This document shows, one piece after another, positions 1-8,498 of a stretch of DNA of 64,000 nt. Source of the stretch: CBDCWQ01 sp965223435 (GTDB lineage Bacteria; Myxococcota; Kuafuiibacteriia; Kuafuiibacteriales; Kuafuiibacteriaceae); assembly GCA_965223435.1 (NCBI GenBank), contig CBDCWQ010000023.1:558001-622000 (forward strand), in the 5' to 3' direction. A model generated the notes under the pieces. The model searched no databases. It saw nothing but the letters and a program-made list of their open reading frames with translations, and was not told the DNA's origin. Both the position numbers and the translations under genes were made by a program. How positions within the stretch are numbered: the stretch's first letter is position 1; every line of letters starts with the position of its first letter.

Positions 1-3000
1 CGTCGATATCGGACGGCACATCGTCTACCAAGAGAAGAGAAAGCTTGAACGGCGTGGCGCCCATTTCAACCCGGTTGAGATGGACGACGGTGCTGTCTAT
101 GAGCTTCTCTTCTTGGGGAACAATCGAAGATCCGCTCTTTCGGGCGCCTTCTTCTAAACGCTTGACCGCATCCTGGCTGATCATCGAAACCCCTCGACCG
201 GAACTCAGCGCGAGGCGCACCGGCTGGCCGTCATAAATGAACGGCACCACCAAATGGCCGCTTTTGGTTTTCAGCAGTGCCGAGCTCATGCCTCTGCCCG
301 AAAAATGGTGCTGGGGAAAACGGTTGCCAGCCTGGTCGGCGACAGTTGTAGGAGTGACCCACCATCGCCCGCCCCGCGGGACCGGGTAGGGCTTAAACGG
401 GCCACTTGGTGGAGGGCCCGACATCACGATGAGACCCTTGATGTCTTGCAAGAAGCCGAGGCGACCGACCTCGTCCATGCCCTTGGTTTGCTCCAAAGCC
501 CACCGCCAGATCGGGTGTTGGCCGTAAAATACTTCGAACTCTTGGTCTTTATCGACGGTCAGCTCGTACACCGGCACCATGTCATTCGGCCGGAGGAGAT
601 GACTCGGAACATCGAAGGGAAAGGAGGCCAAGCCCCCGTCGAGTTTGGGTAACAAGAGACCGTAGAGTTTGTCTTCTTCGAAGCGCACACTCCCCGTTTT
701 GAGCCCGTCCTTGATCCAAGTCACCGAAAAGCCCTTGTCTCGAATGGCTGCCTCGTTTGCGGGAATGGGACCAAGCGCAAGAACATCAGAGGGCGAGATG
801 TAGCCCTTGAGCTCCCAAAATTGGGGATCTGGGGTGTGGTAGAGGCGCGCGATGCCCGTCCAGGGTTGGTGTTCGAATGTGAGCCAGGCCGCAATGGCAC
901 TGACGGACACGCCCCCGACTACAGCCCCCGTATACTCCGGTCCGATGCTCAGCGCCGTTTTGAGGCCGGGGAACAGCTTGACCAGATCATCCCAGACCTG
1001 ACGAAGGCCTGAACGCGCCGCGTGGATGGCCACTTGAGCCCCGCCAAGTCGCACGAGCGCGTCCGTTCCGAACACCGGCGTGGTCACGCCTTCAGGGTGG
1101 AGGGTGATCGCTTCTTCGGCTCCGTCAAAAACCAAAGATGCACGAACGTTGGCGCTCTCGGGGTTCAGGTAATCGTACACATCGATAAACCAAATGGCGG
1201 CGGTGCTCGACAACAGCAACGTAGAAAGGTCCTGGATGCGCTGACTCGAGTACGGAAACCCATGGTCGCGAACAAAGGCTTGAACCCCTCCCCACAGCGC
1301 AAGGGCCTGGTCACGAAAGAGGCCGGACTTGGGGTGATCGGGTCGAGCATCGGCAAACTTGAGCAGGCCGAGAATGAGTCCAGTGGTGGCCTCAAGGTGA
1401 AACGAACTCTCCTGAAGCTCGCTTGGCTCGATGTAGGGATCCCGAAAGGCGTTCTGAAAGTAGTGGGTACCGTAGTAATACCTGGTGCCAAATTGAAGCA
1501 TTTTGGCAAACTGAAGTTCGGTATACTCGAGGCACCGCGCTAGCTTGTCCTCGAAGGCCTGGCCAAACGCTGGATCATCGTAGTTGACCGAAAGCGAGAG
1601 CCAGCTGCAATTGTCGATGGCCACATGTCGACTGGCATCAAAGGCGTGGGCGTGTTCGACGAGCAAGAGCGTGCCCCCGGTGATGACCCGGCCCAGGTTT
1701 TCTGATTCGAGGGCCGCTTCGATGCGCCGGCGTTTTGCGGGATCTACACCGGGGTGCCCGAGCGCAACACGGAGATCCTCTTTTTCACCCAGCTCGTCCC
1801 ATAGGAGCGTGAAAATGCCGGTTTGGAGCGCATCGCGCCAGGCAATGAGTGTCTCGGGTTCGTCAATCTGGAGTGGGTGCGCGTGGGTAATGGCGTGGTT
1901 GAGAACACTCAGCACATCCAAGTTGTGCTCAGTGACAATATTGGTTGCAGCTACACGTTCTTGGAGCATGCGGTGCTCCGATGCGGTCAGCGTGTGGGCT
2001 TCGATCGCAACACAGGTGGACCCACTCCGACGGCAGCGCTCGACTGTCGGCACCCGGTCTTCCGAAAAATCCTCATAACCGATGGCATCGAGAATGCTAT
2101 AGTACCGCCATTCTTCCTCGGGATCTGTCGTGAGTGGCTGCCCATCGGCTTCTAGGGTATGGGGCGCACCGGCGTTCCGTAGCCCTTTTGTGGTCCACCC
2201 CGCGGTCATCAGGGTATGAACCTTACCCTCTGCGTCTTGCACCGCTCGTCGGTGTTCCTCGAGTCCTCGAAGACTGCGGTGGTAGCACGAGAGCAAAGCC
2301 GGTTGATCTTTTGCATCAAGACTTTGGTACGCGCCAGAAACAAGAAATTGCCCTAGACCGTGCAAGGCCCACGCATTGGCCCCGGTGACTAAACGTGCAT
2401 CCTTCCAGTTGTCGCCATCGGTGTTCCAAGAAAAGGGCCAACCGAGAATGGTGTCATCGTGACCAACCACTGCGTGGGCACACAGTGACCGAGCGAGGCC
2501 TTGGGCGCGCGCGATGTCGTCCGGGTCCGCGCTTCGGGAAAACTGCGCCAGTGCGATGCCCTGCGTATAAGCCCAGGCCCGTTTAAAGCCTGCCAAGTGC
2601 CGGGCGTCCTGGTATTCTTCTTCACGAAAAATATGTTCGTTGGGGGCATCGGTGTTCTCGGGATCCCCCTCGTACTCGATCTGAAGAAGACCGTTCGCAT
2701 CGTTGCCCTTCGTTTCTGGTCGCAGAAGGCGATCTCGAGCGGCCTTCGCGCGCCGGTAGTTGCCGTGGGCGTCTCCAGAAATCGTGGAAGCCACGAGCGT
2801 CGTGCCCTCGGGGCCTTCGGGGTCGAGTGAGGTGACAGCAAGAGCGACGGATGAATCGTAAAAAGGCGTCCACAGCCTGGCTTGGCCCTGGTCCAGTTCG
2901 AGATCCACCACACCAGCTTGGGCACCCAGCCCCTGGCTTGAGCCAACACTTGCCTGAAGGTCTACGCCACCGGCCAAGGTGCTTTGCCTCTCATCGGACT

Positions 3001-5935
3001 CCACGTCTAAGCCGCCGGCCATGGTGCTCTGTTTCTCGTCGGACTCCACGTCCAAGGCCTCCAAGGGGATGCTTTGGCCCAATGCCTCCGATTCGATGCC
3101 CGGCTGTCCGCCACCGCCACCTCCGGTGCTCACCCGAACCGTCCCCTCCGCAGCAACACGCATGTCGTATTTGTTCTTCGCGGTCACCGTCAAAGCGGTG
3201 CTCCGGCCTTGCACGATCTCTTCGGGGAGATCGACACTAAGCTTGACGGCTTGGTCATCTTTGGAAGCTCGACTGGTGACCCAAGTAGGGCCGTGTCTCT
3301 CATCGGCGCGAAGCCACGCCGCAACAAAGAGGGTCTCGTGGGCGATGAACGTAGGCATGTAAAGCGGCGTCGGCGGGTCGCTTTCAGTCGACCCCTGGTA
3401 AATGGGTCGCGGCGTTTTTTGGCTGATGGCCGTGGTTTCGAAGAGGCCTTCACCGAGCGCGCGGGCCACGCGGATTTGTGCGGGGTCGGCCCCGTAAAAC
3501 AGAATGGCGAGATCACCGTCCGAGGATTGCGCAGGCGTTGGCAGGTGACCCATGGCGATCTTTTGCGGGGAACCGAAGTGATGTCCGTCTGTGGCCTGGG
3601 CAAGGTAAATAGGATTTGGGTCGGTCACGGCAGAGCCGAGGCGAGTCTCGTAAACAAGGCTCAAACCATCCGGCCCCGACGTCAGGCGGGGAACGATCGG
3701 CCCTCGACCATGGCTCGGAAGGGGTGGCAGACTGAGAATTCGCCACGATGCGTAGGTTTCACCGATCCACGCATCTTGTCGCCACCCGGCTTCGACTTGG
3801 GTTTCGACGGGCGTCCACTCGAGCAGCCCACGCTCGATGGGCCACACCGGTTGAAGCACCTCTTGGGTCGTGGCCCTCGACCAAGCGCCAGCGACCAAAG
3901 GACGCTGGGCAATTTTGATCTGGTCCTCTTCGTGCCAACGGCCGTCGTGAAGATAGTAGTACCAGTCCTTGTCGTGTTCGACGGTCCCGTCGTACGCGTA
4001 AAAACGACCCTTGCCCTCGCCGTGATAGTAACGATGAGCCCGCTCGGGCTGTGATTCTTCGGCCTGCCGGCGCAGAACTTCCTCTTCGTCGAGTGGAGTG
4101 CGCTTCGGCCGGGTTCGATGGGGCTGCCAAACCTCCAAGAAGCCTTCCCTTTTTTGATGGGCATGGGCCTCGGGGCACCAGCTGAGTTCTCCTTGGTTGG
4201 TCGTTTTAGGGGAGGCCGGAGGGACCAGGGGACCCAATACACCACGCCAATCTGGATTGCGAACTGGCTGATTATCCCAAAGTCGGTCTTGGAAGACAGC
4301 AATCGAGATTTTTTGGTCATCTATTTCGAGTGAGGGATTGTAGACCCACGCTTCTTCTTGGCGATACCGGTATGGGCCCATGGGCTCGTCGCTGCCCGGA
4401 GCGGGATCTAGTGCTCGGCTATACCGCTCAAGGGGGCGATCGGTGCAATAACCGCAAGCCGAAACCTCGTCTTGACAGTCGGTGATATACACCCGGCGCT
4501 GCTCGACCACATCGGTATTTTTCGCACGTTTTTGGACATCAAAAACATTCTCGGGTGATCCCTCGAGATTCTTCAGGTAGTACACCTTGTGGGCCTCACC
4601 CCAGACGAGGTGCGACTGCAAGAGGCGATCGAATCCAACGTCTAGCCCTCGTTTCCATGAGGTACTGCTTGCGATCATTTGGGCAGGCTTAAAGCCCTGA
4701 CCTTCGTTGTGGCTTTCACGAACCCACAACTCGCTCAAAGGCTCTTCTGTATCCTCAGTTTGCTTCTGAATCCAAGACACGAGGACACGGTGCGCCAGGG
4801 CCGCAATTTTGACTTCGTTCACCACCCATCCCGAACCTGGGCGCGCCAGGGCCTGGGCGGGTTCGAAACTGCCCACCGCACCCGCTTTTTCGCTTCGATG
4901 GTATCGAACTTCGTCCCCGCCATGATCGGTGGCAAAGGCTGCGTGGGCCAGTGTTCGGTCCCCGACCGAAACCAACACAATGGCTGGCGAAGCCTGCGCC
5001 CGCCCCAGCTGCGCCACCACCCCCGGTGTTTCAAAGTCGCCCGGGCGGGTCTCGAAAGGCGCACTGCTCCGAACATGAATGGCCTCAGACGGAACCGACG
5101 GTGCGCTCTCCCCTTCTGGATGTTGGACCGTGGCGACGACAAAATAGGTCACGCGTTCGTCCGGAGCCACCGGACCGTCTTCAAATACCCGGTCGCCCTC
5201 GACGGTGCCCCATACCTCTCCATTCCGAAAGATGCGGTAACGAAACACGCTCCCCGAGGGAATGGATGCGCCGTCTTCGAAAAGCAGCGGGGCTTCCCAG
5301 CTCAGGGTCACCTGGTCACCTCGCATGGCGGCTGAGAAAGCGCGGGGTGGCCTAGAGGCTTGGGGCGGGGAACGCTCTTCGCAAGGCGTCCGAAACGGCA
5401 CGCCGGCCGCGTCCATATGAACAAAAAAGCCCGGGCCCTCCGGGAACCGTTGGCCGAATAGGATGGACTCGTATGCCTGCGCCTCCGCATTCCAGGCCAC
5501 CGCCTGACTGAGCCCGGCCCCCCAGCAGGCTGGTTCTGTCGACCTCAACGCAAAGTTCCAGCCCTCCGAGTATTCTGCCGGAGCGGCCGCCTCGTTCACG
5601 GGTCCGCTCGTCACAAACTCAACGGCCTGCTTGGTGTAGACCCAGTAGCCCTTGGGGCCGTCGGTGCTTTCAGCCTCTGGATATTCGGCCTCAGTTGGGT
5701 GACCTGGAGCCTGTCCATCCTGGACCTCAAAAATTTTGAGTCCATGTTTCCGGACCATCAAATCATCCAGGCCATGGGGAAAAACCGCGAGGTTCCATCC
5801 GGGTAAGAAACGGTGGCGGTGCGTTTCGTTCGCGTGTACCATGTTTTGAGCCCCCTCTTGCCCAAAACCTTGGGAGGACCACAACATCCACCCCAGCCAC
5901 CACGCAAGTTGTCCTGACTTTAGACCCATCCTCAT
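1..5935 (-). CDS. Giant exported multidomain protein, N-terminal part (runs off left edge)
   Basis: One reading frame stays open from the ATG to the window edge (about 1,978 codons, no stop seen). The start follows a GGGAG six bases upstream and gives a hydrophobic leader (LAWWLGWMLW, then GFGQ), so export is likely. Next come two GWN-type beta modules (GWNLAVFP, GWNFALRS), a fibronectin-III-like module (VTLSWEAPLLFEDG) and a long middle region. A helical block near residues 1,000-1,450 has motifs GWPFSWNT, LVTGANAW, EHNLDVLSVLNHA, DNCSWLSLSV and HLEATTGLILGLLKFA. The same motifs in the same order occur in the plus-strand giant starting at 44973, so the two are paralogs. The block resembles six-hairpin (alpha/alpha) glycosidase-type folds, but that is inference and no catalytic residue is assigned. 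The C-terminus, where the paralog has leucine-rich repeats and a protease, lies outside the window. Confidence 0.85.
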   Translation of the reverse strand, partial: MRMGLKSGQLAWWLGWMLWSSQGFGQEGAQNMVHANETHRHRFLPGWNLAVFPHGLDDLMVRKHGLKIFEVQDGQAPGHPTEAEYPEAESTDGPKGYWVYTKQAVEFVTSGPVNEAAAPAEYSEGWNFALRSTEPACWGAGLSQAVAWNAEAQAYESILFGQRFPEGPGFFVHMDAAGVPFRTPCEERSPPQASRPPRAFSAAMRGDQVTLSWEAPLLFEDGASIPSGSVFRYRIFRNGEVWGTVEGDRVFEDGPVAPDERVTYFVVATVQHPEGESAPSVPSEAIHVRSSAPFETRPGDFETPGVVAQLGRAQASPAIVLVSVGDRTLAHAAFATDHGGDEVRYHRSEKAGAVGSFEPAQALARPGSGWVVNEVKIAALAHRVLVSWIQKQTEDTEEPLSELWVRESHNEGQGFKPAQMIASSTSWKRGLDVGFDRLLQSHLVWGEAHKVYYLKNLEGSPENVFDVQKRAKNTDVVEQRRVYITDCQDEVSACGYCTDRPLERYSRALDPAPGSDEPMGPYRYRQEEAWVYNPSLEIDDQKISIAVFQDRLWDNQPVRNPDWRGVLGPLVPPASPKTTNQGELSWCPEAHAHQKREGFLEVWQPHRTRPKRTPLDEEEVLRRQAEESQPERAHRYYHGEGKGRFYAYDGTVEHDKDWYYYLHDGRWHEEDQIKIAQRPLVAGAWSRATTQEVLQPVWPIERGLLEWTPVETQVEAGWRQDAWIGETYASWRILSLPPLPSHGRGPIVPRLTSGPDGLSLVYETRLGSAVTDPNPIYLAQATDGHHFGSPQKIAMGHLPTPAQSSDGDLAILFYGADPAQIRVARALGEGLFETTAISQKTPRPIYQGSTESDPPTPLYMPTFIAHETLFVAAWLRADERHGPTWVTSRASKDDQAVKLSVDLPEEIVQGRSTALTVTAKNKYDMRVAAEGTVRVSTGGGGGGQPGIESEALGQSIPLEALDVESDEKQSTMAGGLDVESDERQSTLAGGVDLQASVGSSQGLGAQAGVVDLELDQGQARLWTPFYDSSVALAVTSLDPEGPEGTTLVASTISGDAHGNYRRAKAARDRLLRPETKGNDANGLLQIEYEGDPENTDAPNEHIFREEEYQDARHLAGFKRAWAYTQGIALAQFSRSADPDDIARAQGLARSLCAHAVVGHDDTILGWPFSWNTDGDNWKDARLVTGANAWALHGLGQFLVSGAYQSLDAKDQPALLSCYHRSLRGLEEHRRAVQDAEGKVHTLMTAGWTTKGLRNAGAPHTLEADGQPLTTDPEEEWRYYSILDAIGYEDFSEDRVPTVERCRRSGSTCVAIEAHTLTASEHRMLQERVAATNIVTEHNLDVLSVLNHAITHAHPLQIDEPETLIAWRDALQTGIFTLLWDELGEKEDLRVALGHPGVDPAKRRRIEAALESENLGRVITGGTLLLVEHAHAFDASRHVAIDNCSWLSLSVNYDDPAFGQAFEDKLARCLEYTELQFAKMLQFGTRYYYGTHYFQNAFRDPYIEPSELQESSFHLEATTGLILGLLKFADARPDHPKSGLFRDQALALWGGVQAFVRDHGFPYSSQRIQDLSTLLLSSTAAIWFIDVYDYLNPESANVRASLVFDGAEEAITLHPEGVTTPVFGTDALVRLGGAQVAIHAARSGLRQVWDDLVKLFPGLKTALSIGPEYTGAVVGGVSVSAIAAWLTFEHQPWTGIARLYHTPDPQFWELKGYISPSDVLALGPIPANEAAIRDKGFSVTWIKDGLKTGSVRFEEDKLYGLLLPKLDGGLASFPFDVPSHLLRPNDMVPVYELTVDKDQEFEVFYGQHPIWRWALEQTKGMDEVGRLGFLQDIKGLIVMSGPPPSGPFKPYPVPRGGRWWVTPTTVADQAGNRFPQHHFSGRGMSSALLKTKSGHLVVPFIYDGQPVRLALSSGRGVSMISQDAVKRLEEGARKSGSSIVPQEEKLIDSTVVHLNRVEMGATPFKLSLLLVDDVPSDID
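2970..3059 (-). repeat. 45-bp tandem duplication inside the left giant gene
   Basis: Two adjacent 45-bp units encode the 15-residue repeats LDVESDEKQSTMAGG and LDVESDERQSTLAGG in frame. The unit is a multiple of three, so the giant reading frame is kept. The plus-strand paralog has no such repeat at the corresponding place. Confidence 0.8.
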
Positions 5936-6396
5936 CTCGCACTCCCTGTGTCGATCCGTACCCTTGCGAACCAACGCAAGAGCCATGGGTTCACGACACT
6001 CCGCAAGCTAACGAACCCCCGAAGTGCCAAACCGCCCCGTCACGCGCCCACGACAGGCGCCAACAAGGTTGCGGTTATGCCTAAACACCCACAAGCGACC
6101 TGTCAAGCAACCGACGCCTCGGCACAGAGAAAATCAAGAACCAACGCCCGCTTGAAGCCCTTCCGTAACCCGCACCACCCCACAAGGAGTTGAACCACTC
6201 GGGACGCTGGTTTTCGGTCCGATCGACATCGGGTTATTCCCCCCACCCCCCCAAAAAAAAAGCTCTAGCAGGCCATCGGAATAAGACGAATTTGAATTTC
6301 TGTTTCTGTCCTCTGTCCCCTGTCGCCAGTTCTCGTGCGTTGTTCACCGGTGCCTGATGCCCGGTTTTGCCGCGCCTTGGCCCTCCTTGTAAACCA
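5936..6396. other. Region between giant gene and IS5-type transposase, no gene seen
   Basis: No convincing coding frame. It should hold the promoter of the minus-strand giant gene, but no clear -35/-10 pair was recognised. At 6239-6261 there is a run of C6-A-C7-A9. The outer end of the IS5-type element probably lies between here and 6390; no terminal inverted repeat could be fixed by eye. Confidence 0.5.
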
Positions 6397-7473
6397 TCAG
6401 GAGAACGAGGGCGCCCATTTGGCGATCCGAAGCAGGTTGTACGCGGCGCCGGCCATGTAAGCCAGGAGTTGATTCTTGGCGCGCCCCTTGAACCGCGTTT
6501 TGCGAAGCCCCCCGACGCACTTGAGCCACCCGAAGATCTGCTCGGAGCGCTTGCGAATCCTCTGGCTCGCCGAGTAGCCACAGTGGCGGGTGGTCCGGCG
6601 ATCCACGACAGAGTACTTTTTCGATGCGACATGCGGTGTGATACCGCGATTTCGGCAGTTCTCCACGAAGTCTTTCGTAGCATATCCCGCATCAGCCCCC
6701 AGTGTTGGCTGACTCGAGTTGATGGTGCGAGCTATCATGACCAGCGCTGAATCTCGCTCGGAGCGCCCCGTGGGTGAGGAGACCAAGATGTCCGCGATGA
6801 GCCCGTTTCGATTCTCCATGAGTGCGTGGGCCATAAAGCTCATCCGGGCTTCTTTGCCATAGCCCTTTCGATAGAGCTTTGCCTCTGGGTCGGTTTTAGA
6901 TTCGTGCGTCTGGTTGGAACGCCTCTCCCCCCGAAAGCCCGACCAAGAATTGGAATCGAGGTCGTCATCATCCTTCGAGCGAAAGCTCTTCAAAGAGGCC
7001 CAAGCTTCAATAAGCGTGCTATCAACAGAAAAGTGTTCTGTGCTCATCCGTCGGCCTTTTCTTGCCTGGTTTCGTACCGTGCGGAAGAATTTGCCTGCCG
7101 CATCATGTTTTAACAGGCGTTCTCAATTATCCGAGAACGAACAGTGATCAAAGACGGGTTCCGTCATGTCCATATCGAGAAACCAACGAAACAGCATATT
7201 GTACTGGAGTTGTTCGCAGAACTGGATCTCGCTTCGAATCGAATAGAGCGCCATCAACAGCATCCCCTTCAGCAATCGCTCCGGAGGAACCGAGGGACGT
7301 CCATGTTTCGCATACATCCGGCCCAGGCTCGACGATAGCTTCTTCAGAGAGTCATCTGTGAGTCGTTTGATCGAGCGAAGTGGATGGTTCTCTGGAATTC
7401 GTTCCTCGACGTTGATCAGACACAGCATCGAGACTTGTTTCGGTTGGCGTCCGCGCATGCATCCATTTTTCAT
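6397..7473 (-). pseudogene. IS5-family transposase, interrupted by one in-frame stop
   Basis: Both halves are in the same frame, separated by a TGA at 7123-7125. The N-terminal half has the DUF772-type opening of this group (HPLRSIKRLTDDSL, RPSVPPERLLKGMLL, YNMLFRWFLD). The C-terminal half has the DDE region (SVDSTLIEAWASLKSF, GFRGERRSNQTH, FMAHALMENRNGL, TLGADAGY, RIRKRSEQIFGWLK). Reading through the stop gives continuous family sequence (SDN-stop-ERLLKHDAAGKFFRTV), so a CGA to TGA change of an expected Arg is the simplest explanation. Full length would be about 358 residues, normal for the family. Transposition from this copy would need read-through or a helper. Confidence 0.85.
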
Positions 7474-7698
7474 TTTTTCAGCGTTTTCGAAGCAAGTCGA
7501 TCCTCGAAACGAATTTCGAACGAATCTCCTGGCAAAGAACGGACGACCTCGTCAAAACATCATCTATGAAAGGCGACAATATTGCTGACCGACTTCAGAA
7601 CTTCGTAACCTGTGCACAGACGGGCCCACGACAATTTCGGTGAGCCGCCCCATATTTGCCTTTGGCTGGCAAAAGCACCAGCAAGGAGGCAAAGATCA

Positions 7699-8121
7699 GT
7701 GACACAGAGAAAAGTTGGGCGTGGTTCCCAGGCTTCGGGCCGTGGCTCTAGGCGGCGCGGGGTTAGGGAGTCCCGGTTGGAGGGGATTCATCAGTGTTTC
7801 GAGGTCTTTCGTCGGGCCCACCGACCTGGCACCCGAATCCCAAACGACCTACGGACGGCTACGCTGGAAGCGATGCGACAAGGCTTGAGTCGGGCCGAGG
7901 TGCGCCGCGTCTGCGGGGTGTCCTCGCAGCAACTCGATGCCTGGGAAAAACGTGACGAGGCTGGCGCAATGAAAGCCGAGACGCGGAGGGTAGCGGCGCG
8001 CATGTTTAGCGTCGTGGATGACGACGACATTTCGGTGACGAGTGATGACCCGCCGGTGTTGGAGCTCCGTCTCCAAGGCTGGTCGGTGGCCCTTCGACGA
8101 TCCGACAACGGAGTCTCCTAA
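7699..8121 (+). CDS. tnpA: IS66 accessory protein TnpA
   Basis: About 140 residues. The C-terminal end, with its acidic linker and LELRLQGWSVALRR, is typical of IS66 TnpA. The middle (LEAMRQGLSRAEVRRVCGVSSQQLDAWEKR) is a helix-turn-helix module of the kind used to recognise the element ends. The GTG at 7699 was chosen because AAGGAGG lies ten bases upstream; a GTG at 7612 is in frame but has no such site. It stops one base before tnpB, fitting co-translation. The IS66 accessory proteins are known to be needed for transposition of family members. Confidence 0.8.
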   Translation: MTQRKVGRGSQASGRGSRRRGVRESRLEGIHQCFEVFRRAHRPGTRIPNDLRTATLEAMRQGLSRAEVRRVCGVSSQQLDAWEKRDEAGAMKAETRRVAARMFSVVDDDDISVTSDDPPVLELRLQGWSVALRRSDNGVS

Positions 8122-8122
8122 T

Positions 8123-8491
8123 ATGTTGCCGGTCGCAATTCGGCGGGTCTTCATGGCTCAGCACCGCGTGGACTTTCGTAAGCAGCTCAACGGGCTTCTC
8201 GGCGAAGCGTATCGCTTAGGCGCAAATCCTTACGACGGTGACTGCGTCTTGTTCGTAAAAAAGGACCACCGACAGCTTCGAGCTCTTGTGGGTGAACGCG
8301 TGGGTCTGTACCTCGTCAGTCGTCGCTTTGAAGGGGGCCGTCTTCGAACGCTTGTTCGGTTCGCGGAAGAAGCCTCCCGCACATCGATCTCGACGGCGGA
8401 GCTCTCGCTTCTCCTCGAAGGCGCGACCTTCACGGTGCACAAACGCGCCCGCCGCTGTTTTGACAGCAAGACCCGTCATCCGACGGTTTAA
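8123..8491 (+). CDS. tnpB: IS66 accessory protein TnpB
   Basis: The ATG at 8123 opens MLPVAIRRVFMA, the usual TnpB start, giving 122 residues, the normal family length. Family landmarks include DFRKQLNGLLGEAYRLGANP, YDGDCVLFVKKD, GLYLVSRRFEGGRL and LSLLLEGATF. It begins one base after the tnpA stop. Its role in transposition is required but biochemically poorly defined. An in-frame extension upstream to 8042 would overlap tnpA and does not look like family sequence. Confidence 0.9.
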   Translation: MLPVAIRRVFMAQHRVDFRKQLNGLLGEAYRLGANPYDGDCVLFVKKDHRQLRALVGERVGLYLVSRRFEGGRLRTLVRFAEEASRTSISTAELSLLLEGATFTVHKRARRCFDSKTRHPTV

Positions 8492-8498
8492 AAAAGCG

